The notes under the pieces: generated by a model
The model's database searches: none
The model's input: only the letters and a program-made list of their open reading frames with translations
Told to the model about the DNA's origin: nothing
NCBI RefSeq assembly: GCF_040096455.1
Contig: NZ_JBBMER010000001.1
Span: 248,001-312,000, forward strand
DNA length: 64,000 nucleotides
DNA from: Lachnospira rogosae
GTDB taxonomy: Bacteria > Bacillota > Clostridia > Lachnospirales > Lachnospiraceae
Direction: 5' to 3'
Made by a program: the position numbers and the translations under genes
Shown: positions 9,033 through 16,477 of the stretch, piece by piece
Numbering within the stretch: the stretch's first letter is position 1
Layout: every line of letters begins with the position of its first letter

Positions 9033-10352
9033 GTGGATAAACCATTTGAGGTGAAAGAATTTGATACTATTATTTGTAATGAGGATTATAAAGATGATGA
9101 AAAATACAAGTATCTGAATCAGAAGGAGTTTGATAATCTGGTAGCGTTTATCCATGAATTTACTGGAGATGCGGATAGTGCAGATGCACTTGATTTTATG
9201 AAAATTGGTTACAGGCGTAATGTCGGAGAAGTCGTTACTATAAAAAATTACGTTGGGTTAATTCAGCTTAAGAATGGTTTTCAAATTCAAGTGCTTCCTA
9301 AGATAGCTTTTGGAGAGGAAGATGAAGCAAATGTGAAAACAAAGAAAGTATTTCTTAAGATGCTTTGCAGTATGAAAGATTTTCCTTGTAAAGTGTTCAA
9401 TGAATCTTCTTTAAATGTAGCTCAGATGAATTTGTATGAACTGTTTATTAATATGTATCTACAGGAAGTAAGACAACTGGTAAAGCGGGGGATAAAGTTG
9501 AATTATGTTGAACAGGAAGATAACTTACGTTATTATAAGGGAAAATTACTTGTAAGCGAGAATGTGAGAGTAAATTTAGCACATAAAGAGCGTTTTTACG
9601 TTTCCTATGAAGAATTTCATCCAAATCGTGCAGAAAACCGTCTTGTAAAGGCTACACTCGCAAAGTTGCAGAGATTAACAATAAGTGCAGAAAATTCAAA
9701 AGAAATAAGACAGTTACTAACAGCATTTGAAATGGTAGATGCTTCTGTCAATTATACAAAGGATTTCTCACAGGTTGTAATTAACAGAAATACAAAGGAC
9801 TACGAAGTGCTAATGCAGTGGTCAAAAGTGTTTTTGATGAATAAAAGTTTTACAACATTTTCAGGAAGTACAACATCAAGAGCATTGTTATTCCCGATGG
9901 AATCAATATATGAGAGTTATGTTGCACAGCAAATGAAGAAAGTAATGAGCCCAGAAGGCTGGGATGTTTCATATCAGGATAGGGGACAATATCTTTTCGT
10001 GGAACCGAGGAGGCAGTTTGCCCTTAGACCAGATATTGTAATGAAAAAAGGTGAACGCATAGTAATTTTAGATACTAAATGGAAAAGCTTGATTAATAAT
10101 GAAAAAAATAATTATGGCATTTCACAACAAGATATGTATCAGATGTATGCTTATTCTAAGAAATATGGTACTTCTGAGATATGGCTTTTATATCCAGTAA
10201 ATGATGAAATGAGAAATCATAAGCCTATCCGGTTTGAAAGTGGAGATGGAACTACAGTAAATTTATATTTTATAGATGTTGATAAAATAGAGGATAGTTT
10301 GCAGGAGTTAAGGGATACATTAGAAGTAGGTGAAAAAGGGGATTTTAGATGA
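9033..10352 (+). CDS. mcrC: McrC-type nuclease subunit of the McrBC system
   Basis: McrC joins the McrB ring and supplies the nuclease. Residues around 325-350 show the PD-(D/E)xK pattern: an RPDI segment followed by VILDTKWK. The N-terminal half (residues 1-200) fits the DUF2357-like McrC module. 439 residues is typical. A GTG at 9015 overlapping the mcrB stop is an alternative start, but the GTG at 9033 is preceded by GGTGAT at a good distance. Together with the upstream gene this forms a complete two-gene system; no methyltransferase is present, as expected for type IV. Confidence 0.87.
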   Translation: MDKPFEVKEFDTIICNEDYKDDEKYKYLNQKEFDNLVAFIHEFTGDADSADALDFMKIGYRRNVGEVVTIKNYVGLIQLKNGFQIQVLPKIAFGEEDEANVKTKKVFLKMLCSMKDFPCKVFNESSLNVAQMNLYELFINMYLQEVRQLVKRGIKLNYVEQEDNLRYYKGKLLVSENVRVNLAHKERFYVSYEEFHPNRAENRLVKATLAKLQRLTISAENSKEIRQLLTAFEMVDASVNYTKDFSQVVINRNTKDYEVLMQWSKVFLMNKSFTTFSGSTTSRALLFPMESIYESYVAQQMKKVMSPEGWDVSYQDRGQYLFVEPRRQFALRPDIVMKKGERIVILDTKWKSLINNEKNNYGISQQDMYQMYAYSKKYGTSEIWLLYPVNDEMRNHKPIRFESGDGTTVNLYFIDVDKIEDSLQELRDTLEVGEKGDFR

Positions 10353-10475
10353 AAAATAATAATTTGCGTTGATTTTTTAATTAAGTTGAGTATATTTCCA
10401 CGTTGTTATGGATATCTTAACTGGGTATCGATGCTGATAACCAGCATAAAACTCTTTTTATTAAAAGTAATTCTT

Positions 10476-10508
10476 AAGGAGTGTGGTTTAAGTATCGCAC
10501 TCCTTTTT
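10476..10508 (+). terminator. terminator after mcrC
   Basis: AAGGAGTG at 10476-10483 pairs with CACTCCTT at 10498-10505, followed by further T residues. A weaker hairpin (ATGCTG/CAGCAT with a T-rich tail) lies just upstream at about 10429-10447. The interval 10353-10624 holds nothing else recognisable. Confidence 0.7.
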
Positions 10509-10624
10509 ACGAATGATTAAGTTTATAATAAAGATAGCCTTTAAAAATTACCCAATATCATATATAATGTTATTTACTGAGCTTAAATCAAGTATAACAG
10601 AATAGCTAAGAGAGGTATTACAAA

Positions 10625-10846
10625 ATGGAAATTTATGAAATGATAGACCTACAGGACTGTCCAAGATGTTTAGGACCTTCGTTATTAGAGGAAGTAGACC
10701 ATGGTTTTTATGTAACTTGCCTGGATTGTGGATGTCAGTCAGCAACATTCAGATATAATAATGACGAAGACAAGCTTGAAGCTGCGAAGAAGACAGCTGA
10801 GTTATGGAATACTGGCAAGGTAATCTATACAGGTTATGGAGATTAA
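10625..10846 (+). CDS. small zinc-ribbon protein, Lar restriction-alleviation-like
   Basis: A 73-residue protein with C12-x2-C15 and C32-x2-C35-x-C37 motifs and a C-terminal helix ending in W61-N62. The layout CPxC, YVTCxxCG, then an Ala/Lys-rich helix ending ELWN matches the Lar family (restriction alleviation, from Rac-prophage Lar). That family name is also given to many phage and host zinc ribbons of unknown role, so function is not certain. The ATG has an AGAGAGG ribosome site. Its position directly after mcrBC is suggestive, but a terminator separates them. Confidence 0.6.
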   Translation: MEIYEMIDLQDCPRCLGPSLLEEVDHGFYVTCLDCGCQSATFRYNNDEDKLEAAKKTAELWNTGKVIYTGYGD

Positions 10847-10973
10847 TAATATATGTATGTATAGTTTTGAAGTATGACATATATGTTTGTGTACAATGTT
10901 ATTATAATTAATGTATAGATGGGAATGTGTATAATAATCCCGAATGTGATATATAAGATAGGAGAGTTAAACA

Positions 10974-11183
10974 ATGAAGAGTCAGGAAGAACTTTTTAAT
11001 ATGACAGTTATGGAATTAAGAGAGTATATGAATTCGCTTTCTAATGAAGAAATAAAGCAGGCGGCTGAGATGTTTGAATATGATGAGCACGAAAGAGATC
11101 CACTTACACTTCTTTCAGCACCTAAGCTTTTTGAGTATATGAAATATGCAAATGGAGCAGTAGATATTGATTTTGGTGAATAA
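10974..11183 (+). CDS. small acidic hypothetical protein
   Basis: Encodes 69 residues, acidic and probably all helical, rich in Glu, Met and Leu (MTVMELREYMNSLSNEE and similar), without Cys, signal peptide or membrane segment. The ATG follows a good GGAGAG site. It is a single-gene unit, with a terminator 14 bases after its stop. Not recognised; function unknown. Confidence 0.65.
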   Translation: MKSQEELFNMTVMELREYMNSLSNEEIKQAAEMFEYDEHERDPLTLLSAPKLFEYMKYANGAVDIDFGE

Positions 11184-11196
11184 TGCTATAATGAGG

Positions 11197-11223
11197 GAGT
11201 GTGATTAATAGTCACGCTCTTTT
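11197..11223 (+). terminator. rho-independent terminator
   Basis: GAGTGTGA (11197-11204) pairs with TCACGCTC (11212-11219) across a seven-base loop and is followed by TTTTA. It ends the small acidic ORF and lies just upstream of the ribosome site of the next gene. Confidence 0.75.
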
Positions 11224-11245
11224 ATTTATGTTGGGAGGCATTTTT

Positions 11246-11746
11246 ATGACACACGAACAATTTGAAAAGGCGGCTGATTACTGGAAGAATAAGGGAATTA
11301 CAGCAATTCCCAAAGAAGAGCTTAAAAAAGCGGTTGAAGAATATATAGCTGCTAACAATACCTGTGCGCTTGCAACAGGAACTGGCGATTATGTAAGATG
11401 TACGCCGATTGAGTACAGTTATCATAATGATAAGTTCTGGATGTTTTCAGAAGGTGGAGAGAAATTTATAGGTCTTGAGAAGAATGAAAATGTATGTTTG
11501 GCTATTTTCGATAAATATGATGGATTTGGCAGGCTTAAGAGCATACAGGTTATGGGAAAAGCCGAACTGATAGAACCATTTTCTGATAAATATAATGAAC
11601 ACGCAAAAATTAAGAAAATACCGATAGAGGCGTTAAAGAAAATGGAGTCGCCGCTTAATCTCATCTGTGTAACACCAGTGAAAATGGATGTATTATTTTC
11701 TGATTTTAAGAAAGAGGGATATAGCAGCAGACAGATTTTAGAGTGA
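11246..11746 (+). CDS. pyridoxamine 5'-phosphate oxidase-family flavin protein
   Basis: A 166-residue protein of the FMN-binding split-barrel class. The core is TCALATGTGDYVRCTPIEY followed by DKFWMFSEGGEKFIGLEKN and NVCLAIFDKYDG, the usual strand order of the PNPOx-like fold. These proteins bind flavin or F420-type cofactors and act in redox or detoxification reactions; the substrate cannot be told. The upstream in-frame extension overlaps a terminator, and ATG 11246 with GGGAGG eight bases before it is the real start. Confidence 0.78.
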   Translation: MTHEQFEKAADYWKNKGITAIPKEELKKAVEEYIAANNTCALATGTGDYVRCTPIEYSYHNDKFWMFSEGGEKFIGLEKNENVCLAIFDKYDGFGRLKSIQVMGKAELIEPFSDKYNEHAKIKKIPIEALKKMESPLNLICVTPVKMDVLFSDFKKEGYSSRQILE

Positions 11747-11776
11747 ATTTAAAAGAAAAAAGAGGTAATATAACTT

Positions 11777-12221
11777 ATGGAAGTAAAAGAGTGGCCATAT
11801 AAAGAATACCATTCTTTTGATAAGCCAGTAGACGGAGTTACAAGAATTCCTACAAGCGGAGATGAGAGAAGGGAACTTATATATATTCAAATGTGGAATA
11901 TGCGCATATAAATGGTACGACACTGCATTTGCAGATTATCACACCACAGACAAGAATCCTGAGTTATGCAGAGCTATGTCGGTTGAGTGTAATATAAGTG
12001 AAAATGTTTCATTGCCACCAATATTAATGTTTCACGGAACAAAAGACCGTACAATAAATCCAAAGGTCAGTGTTGTTGTATATGAGGCTTTAAAGAAATA
12101 TAATAAAGATGTGAAGTTATATTTGCTTGAGGGAGCTGACCACGGTGGAAGTGAATTCTTTAGTGATAATGTGTTGGATATTATTGAAGAATTTTTGCAA
12201 AAGATTATATCAGCTAGTTAG
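11777..12221 (+). pseudogene. decayed alpha/beta hydrolase (frameshift plus internal deletion)
   Basis: An ATG at 11777 opens a frame of 38 codons that loses register near 11890 by what looks like a one-base deletion; the next frame reads NVEYAHINGTTLHLQIITP, the usual first strand of a carboxylesterase/lipase-type hydrolase. The third frame then gives the C-terminal part: LPPILMFHGTKDRT and LEGADHGGSEFF, carrying the catalytic Asp and His regions. The central part of the fold, with the GxSxG nucleophile, is absent, so roughly 100-150 residues have been lost. The product cannot be functional. Confidence 0.75.
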
Positions 12222-12331
12222 AATGATAAGTTGTTTTAAAATGTGTAATAAAATGAATTTTTACACTGACATCATAAATATGAAAATACTGGGCGGTAAA
12301 ATATATGGGAAATGAATCTGGAGAATGGATT

Positions 12332-13036
12332 ATGCACGGACTTGAGTGGGACAATCCAGCGTGTATACATACAGTTGAGAAAGCAATCGAACACATTAAT
12401 GATGTAGGTTTTCTGCCTTTATTTAAGAATGAAATAGAAGGATTTTCACTGGAAGAATGGACAGCACCTGAGTACTGGTGGTGTGATGATGAATTATATG
12501 ACCCGTGGTTGTGGCGTGCGGTTATAGCAAGACAGCACGATATAATCTATGGAAAGTTTTTCGGAAAGAAGGCAGGTTTTGTATCAAGAAAATGGGTTCC
12601 TGCATTTGCAAATTACAGGCGTGACGGATACGATTTTGATGCGTTATATGAGGATGGAAAAGCACCGCTTAAATATAAAAAGATTATGAAGCATTTTATG
12701 GAAGAAAATGCAGATAACGAAATATTTTCTAATGAGTTAAAGAAACAGGCTGGCTACGGCAAAGATGGTGAAAAAGGATTTGATGGCGCAGTTGCTAATC
12801 TTATGATGCAGATGTATATATGTAACTGCGATTTTAGGAAGCGTATTAATAAAAGTGGTGAAGAATATGGCTGGGATGTGGCTGTTTATTCATCAATAGA
12901 GCATATCTATGGTTATGATTATGTTACCTCTGATTATAAGGAAAAGCCGGAAGCTTCGTGGCAGAAAATAGTTTCACATATGAACATATTGTATTCGTCT
13001 GCGACTGAAAAGCAGATTAAGAAGATATTGAAGTAA
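12332..13036 (+). CDS. conserved protein, AlkZ-related family
   Basis: A Trp-rich 234-residue protein (EWTAPEYWWCDDELYDPWLWR, then FFGKKAGFVSRKWVPAFANYRRDGYD). This pattern belongs to a clostridial family that databases label AlkZ-related, after the AlkZ/YcaQ DNA glycosylases; I recall this rather than derive it, and activity on DNA is unproven. The start at 12332 has GGAGA seven bases upstream; an in-frame ATG at 12305 adds nine residues and has a weaker site (GGCGG). It appears to be a single-gene unit. Confidence 0.6.
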   Translation: MHGLEWDNPACIHTVEKAIEHINDVGFLPLFKNEIEGFSLEEWTAPEYWWCDDELYDPWLWRAVIARQHDIIYGKFFGKKAGFVSRKWVPAFANYRRDGYDFDALYEDGKAPLKYKKIMKHFMEENADNEIFSNELKKQAGYGKDGEKGFDGAVANLMMQMYICNCDFRKRINKSGEEYGWDVAVYSSIEHIYGYDYVTSDYKEKPEASWQKIVSHMNILYSSATEKQIKKILK

Positions 13037-13146
13037 AATTATCAAAAAATATTTGAAATAAATCATAGTTTATTGTTTTTGCTGTTTTATCAGCAGTATA
13101 CACTTGATACAAAATTTTATTAAAAATGGCGTATAAAAGAGAATTG

Positions 13147-13170
13147 GTGTGAAAATAGATTTTTCACACG
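13147..13170. repeat. hairpin repeat, GTGTGAAAA/TTTTCACAC type
   Basis: GTGTGAAAA (13147-13155) and TTTTCACAC (13161-13169) form a near-perfect hairpin. There is no T run after it, so it is a poor terminator. Nearly the same hairpin, with a T run, occurs at 21661-21698 after the GH13-like gene, which suggests a small dispersed element. Confidence 0.5.
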
Positions 13171-13242
13171 TGAGATTTATGTGTGTGTGCACTTGACACA
13201 AACTCGTTATGTACAAAAATATGCGTAGAAATGAGGATTATT

Positions 13243-13782
13243 ATGGAATTACAGGAAGTATTGAATAGCAGAAGAAGTATGAGAAGTTACGATGCTGAAA
13301 AGAAAGTTACAAAAGAGCAGCTTGAAACTATTATAAATGCGGCCATATTAGCACCTTCGTGGAAGAATTTGCAGATATCTAGATATTACTGCATATTATC
13401 AGACGACAAAATTGAAGAATTCAGACATAAGTGTCTGCCAGAATTCAATCAGAACAATTCAGAGGGAGCAGCTCTTGTTGTAACAACATTTGTAAAGAAC
13501 TGCGTTGGATTTGACAGATTATCAGGTGAGCCAGTTAATGAATGTGCCAACGGCTGGGGCTATTATGACCTTGGACTGCAAAACGAGAATTTCGTTCTTA
13601 AAGCTAAAGAATTAGGACTTGATACACTGATTATGGGAGTTCGTGATGGTGAGGCAATAAGAGAGTTCTTTAATCTGCCAGAAAATGAGCAGTCAGTTTC
13701 AGTTATTGCAGTTGGATATGGAACAAAGGATGCGCAGATGCCTAAGAGAAAGAGTGTTTCGGATATAGCGAAATTTTATTAA
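13243..13782 (+). CDS. nitroreductase-family protein
   Basis: FMN-dependent NAD(P)H oxidoreductase of the nitroreductase superfamily. The N-terminus has the family RRSMRSYD motif, then a PSWKNLQISRY segment (equivalent to the usual APSxxNxQPW) and a C-terminal GYGTKDAQMPKRK segment. 179 residues. ATG 13243 with GAGGA upstream is preferred over an in-frame extension that would begin 20 codons earlier without a ribosome site. The physiological substrate is not evident. Confidence 0.85.
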   Translation: MELQEVLNSRRSMRSYDAEKKVTKEQLETIINAAILAPSWKNLQISRYYCILSDDKIEEFRHKCLPEFNQNNSEGAALVVTTFVKNCVGFDRLSGEPVNECANGWGYYDLGLQNENFVLKAKELGLDTLIMGVRDGEAIREFFNLPENEQSVSVIAVGYGTKDAQMPKRKSVSDIAKFY

Positions 13783-13826
13783 AATAGTAAGCAAAAAATA
13801 TATAGAGAATGTGAGTGATAAATCAT

Positions 13827-14045
13827 ATGGGTTTGTTTAAAAAGAAGGCAAAAGTGTATTCATATGATAAAGAGCATATGAAACCGGTAATTAAAACCAG
13901 CATATGTACGGGTGAACAGGTGGCTGGATTTAAGGATATTCATACTGGCAAAATAGAAGATATTATGCTTGTAAAAACGTCAGCAGATATCGAAAAATTT
14001 AAAGAAATGTATGGAATAGAAGGCAATATTGACAAAGAATATTAG
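13827..14045 (+). CDS. small conserved clostridial protein of unknown function
   Basis: Encodes 72 residues: basic start MGLFKKKAKVYSYDKEH, then ICTGEQVAGFKDIHTGKIED and a C-terminal helix. The ICTGEQVAGF core is characteristic of a short protein found in many Lachnospiraceae; I believe it carries misleading enzyme names in databases. No catalytic motif is visible. ATG 13827 is chosen over an in-frame ATG four codons upstream because GAGTGAT precedes it, though the ribosome site is weak. It lies 32 bases before the deformylase-like gene. Confidence 0.6.
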   Translation: MGLFKKKAKVYSYDKEHMKPVIKTSICTGEQVAGFKDIHTGKIEDIMLVKTSADIEKFKEMYGIEGNIDKEY

Positions 14046-14077
14046 GATTAAAATGTCGGTGGAAGAAGGATATAATT

Positions 14078-14488
14078 ATGGTTAAGAAAATTGTAAAAGG
14101 AAAGCAGATATTTGCAAGAAAGGCACAGCCTGCGACAGAAGCGGACAAGCAGGTTGTGACAGATTTAATAGATACTTTAAGAGCAAACAGGGAAATATGT
14201 GTTGGGATGGCTGCCAATATGATAGGTGTGAATAAGTCAATAATAGCAGTGGCAGCAGATCCATTTCAGTTTGCAATGATTAATCCTGTTATAACTAAAA
14301 AGTCAGGTGAATATAAGACGGAGGAGGGCTGTTTATCATTAGATGGTGCCAGACCCTGCATAAGATATGAGGAGATAGAGGTTGACTATCTTGACAGTAA
14401 TTTTAAGCCACAACACGGGAAGTATAGCGGGTTTACGGCACAAGTGATACAGCACGAGATAGACCATTGTTGTGGGGTGGTAATATAA
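14078..14488 (+). CDS. peptide deformylase-like protein, atypical motif 1
   Basis: Peptide deformylases remove the formyl group from nascent N-terminal Met using a metal bound by one Cys and two His. The EGCLS motif and QHEIDH motif are intact here, so the metal site and catalytic Glu are present. Motif 1, normally GxGxAAxQ, reads GMAANMIG: the conserved Gln that stabilises the transition state is Met. At 136 residues it is short for the family. It is probably an accessory deformylase-like enzyme rather than the housekeeping one. Good AGAAGGAT ribosome site. Confidence 0.75.
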   Translation: MVKKIVKGKQIFARKAQPATEADKQVVTDLIDTLRANREICVGMAANMIGVNKSIIAVAADPFQFAMINPVITKKSGEYKTEEGCLSLDGARPCIRYEEIEVDYLDSNFKPQHGKYSGFTAQVIQHEIDHCCGVVI

Positions 14489-14570
14489 TTAGGAATAAGT
14501 TATAAAAGATTGTTTTTCATGCAGTGTTCACCTCCATAAGGAAGTGTAACAATACACCTAAAAATATAAA

Positions 14571-14624
14571 ATAAGAATGTAGGTTTTCTGACATTTTTAT
14601 ATGCCATATTTCCTACATTCTTAT
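14571..14624. repeat. perfect 13-bp inverted repeat
   Basis: ATAAGAATGTAGG at 14571-14583 is exactly complementary to CCTACATTCTTAT at 14612-14624, with 28 bases between. No T run follows on the plus strand; on the minus strand the stem is followed by an AT-rich tract. It could be a terminator-like structure or the remnant of a mobile element end. It sits 82 bases after the deformylase-like gene, at the beginning of a 615-base interval (14489-15103) with no intact gene. Confidence 0.6.
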
Positions 14625-14655
14625 ATTAGCATTTGCAACTGGGTAGCCAACGCAT

Positions 14656-14820
14656 AAAATCTTACGGAAATTTCTTATCAGTATATGTCCCGCACAATAT
14701 AAAAAATCTGCTGAACAGCTATTTGTATCATCTCAGGCATTAAGCAAAGTTATTAAGAAAATTGAAAATGAATTAGATATATTACTTTTTACAAGAACAA
14801 GTCAGGGACTTATGCACTAA
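14656..14820 (+). pseudogene. LysR-family regulator remnant (HTH only)
   Basis: The frame ending at the TAA of 14818-14820 reads SAEQLFVSSQALSKVIKK and then IENELDILLFTRTSQGL, the unmistakable helix-turn-helix and wing of a LysR regulator. The upstream part of helix 1 (NFLSVYV) lies in another frame, so there is at least one frameshift, no start codon is usable, and the whole effector domain is gone. Remnant only. Confidence 0.75.
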
Positions 14821-14847
14821 AGAAGTTTATCTGATATCAAAAAAAGG

Positions 14848-15065
14848 AATAACTAAATCAAAAGAAAGCATATGTTTTTTTAGTTATTTATCAGAATGGT
14901 TATTGACGGAGCAACATTTTTCAGAGCATTGTTATATTGAAAATATCCCTCAAATAGAGTATCATAAAATGAAGTTAGATACAACTAACAAATGCAGCTT
15001 GAAAAGGAGTGAAGTATATGAACATTACAGTTATAATTACAGAACGCAGGATTAATCAAACATAA
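14848..15065 (+). other. gene-poor debris: hairpin and 15-codon ORF
   Basis: AATAACTAAA (14848-14857) and TTTAGTTATT (14879-14888) form a 10-bp stem. Further on, an AAAGGAG site precedes an ATG at 15018 that opens only 15 codons (MNITVIITERRINQT). That beginning resembles the N-terminal strand of NAD(P)H:FMN reductases often adjacent to LysR genes, so it may be the truncated start of such a gene; this is a guess. Nothing else is recognisable between 14821 and 15103. Confidence 0.35.
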
Positions 15066-15103
15066 ATTAATAATGACATTTGTTTAAATGAGGAGGGCTG
15101 AAT

Positions 15104-15601
15104 ATGACTAACGAAGAATATAAGAAGCTGTCAATTGATGGATTTACAAAAGTGGCAGAAAAATATCCAGACCGCCATTACACAGGACTTGATTTAACAC
15201 CAGCGATGATAGAACAGGCAAGGAAGAAGAATATTCCTAATGCAGAATTTGTTGTTGGTGATTGTGAGAATTTTCCTTTTGATGAAAATGCTTTTGACGT
15301 AATAATATGTTCCAACAGTTTCCACCATTATCCTAATCCACAGGCATTTTTTGACAGCGTGAAAAGATGTCTTCGTCCGGGAGGAAGATTAATACTTAGA
15401 GATGTGACAAGTGACAACAGGCTGCTTTTGTGGTTTATGGATAATATAGAGCTTCCTATTGCTAATATGCTGGGACACGGCGATGTAAGGGCTGCCAGAA
15501 GAAAAACAGTTATGGAGTGCTGCAAAAAGGCAGGTCTTAAGGTGGAAAAGTTCGAGATACGTAAAGGTATGAGAATGCACTGCGTTATAAGAAAAGCTTA
15601 A
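15104..15601 (+). CDS. class I SAM-dependent methyltransferase lacking motif I (internal deletion)
   Basis: Open frame of 165 residues with a strong AGGAGG site. The C-terminal two thirds is a normal methyltransferase: YTGLDLTPAMIEQA (motif II), GDCENFPF, FDVIICSNSFHHY and LRPGGRLILRD. But residues 1-22 (MTNEEYKKLSIDGFTKVAEKY) run straight into PDRHYTGLD, skipping the segment that should carry the glycine-rich SAM-binding loop (LDxGCGTG). Both the normal N-terminus and the normal lead-in to motif II carry an AEKY-like sequence, so a deletion between short repeats near 15155-15168 explains it. Probably inactive. Confidence 0.75.
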   Translation: MTNEEYKKLSIDGFTKVAEKYPDRHYTGLDLTPAMIEQARKKNIPNAEFVVGDCENFPFDENAFDVIICSNSFHHYPNPQAFFDSVKRCLRPGGRLILRDVTSDNRLLLWFMDNIELPIANMLGHGDVRAARRKTVMECCKKAGLKVEKFEIRKGMRMHCVIRKA

Positions 15602-15613
15602 GGAGTATATGGT

Positions 15614-16408
15614 ATGAAAGAGAAAGTAAAGATAACCGGTGTTCCTGAAACAATGATTCAGACATTATATGCAAGGGCGAAGGAAACCCAAAAGAATAAT
15701 GCCAAAATCAAAGATGACATAGCTGTAGGGATAGTGGAAAAGCTTGATTACGATTTTTCCAAAGCAGATAATGATAAGACTATGGCTAGTGGTGTGATTG
15801 CAAGAACTATTGTACTTGATAAGATGGTAGGGGAATATCTGGATACTCATTCTGATACGGTTGTTGTCAATATTGGCTGTGGAATGGACACAAGATGTTA
15901 TCGTATGCAGGGAAAATATAAGCACTGGTACAATATTGATTTGCCAGAAACAATTGAGATAAGAAAGCGTTTTCTGACAGAAAATGGTCCTGTATACCAG
16001 ATTGCCAAGTCTGCAATGGACATTTCATATACAGATGATATTGAATATAATAAAGAAAATGTGCTTGTAATCATAGAAGGTTTGTCAATGTATTTACACG
16101 AGAATGACATAAGACAGATATTTTCGATTATAGAAAAAGCCTTTAATAAGTCAACAGTAATGATCGAAACTATGTCACCATTCTTTGTAAAGCATATGAA
16201 GGAAAAATCGATAGAAGGAAGTAATGCCAAGTTTAGCTGGGGGGTTAAAAATGGAAAAGATCTACAGCAGATTGTGCCAGCATTTAACTGGAAGCGTGAT
16301 GTAAGTCTGGTCGAGGGTATGAAAGAGATTATGCCTGTTTATAATGTGCTTGGAATAATTCCCGCAGTGTGCGGTATGTCTAATAAAATAGTGGTTATGG
16401 AAAGATAG
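15614..16408 (+). CDS. LCM-family class I SAM-dependent methyltransferase
   Basis: A 264-residue protein of the leucine-carboxyl-methyltransferase/PPM1-like group, which includes many bacterial O-methyltransferases of uncertain substrate. Motif I is VVVNIGCGMDTRCYR, followed by the acidic end of strand 2 in HWYNIDLPETIEIRK and a conserved VLVIIEGLSMYL segment, all hallmarks of the family. The ATG follows AAGGAG after the stop of the upstream truncated methyltransferase (12 bases), so both were probably one operon. Confidence 0.85.
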   Translation: MKEKVKITGVPETMIQTLYARAKETQKNNAKIKDDIAVGIVEKLDYDFSKADNDKTMASGVIARTIVLDKMVGEYLDTHSDTVVVNIGCGMDTRCYRMQGKYKHWYNIDLPETIEIRKRFLTENGPVYQIAKSAMDISYTDDIEYNKENVLVIIEGLSMYLHENDIRQIFSIIEKAFNKSTVMIETMSPFFVKHMKEKSIEGSNAKFSWGVKNGKDLQQIVPAFNWKRDVSLVEGMKEIMPVYNVLGIIPAVCGMSNKIVVMER

Positions 16409-16477
16409 TTGATTTTTTTGAATAAATCAGACATAATTAATATGACAAATATGTAAATAACAGGTGTAAGATTAATA

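Noticed and set aside
14489..15103. A tRNA or other RNA gene in the gene-free interval
   Set aside because: No cloverleaf, TTCGA-type T-loop or CCA end was found; the interval is explained by a LysR remnant, hairpins and AT-rich sequence.
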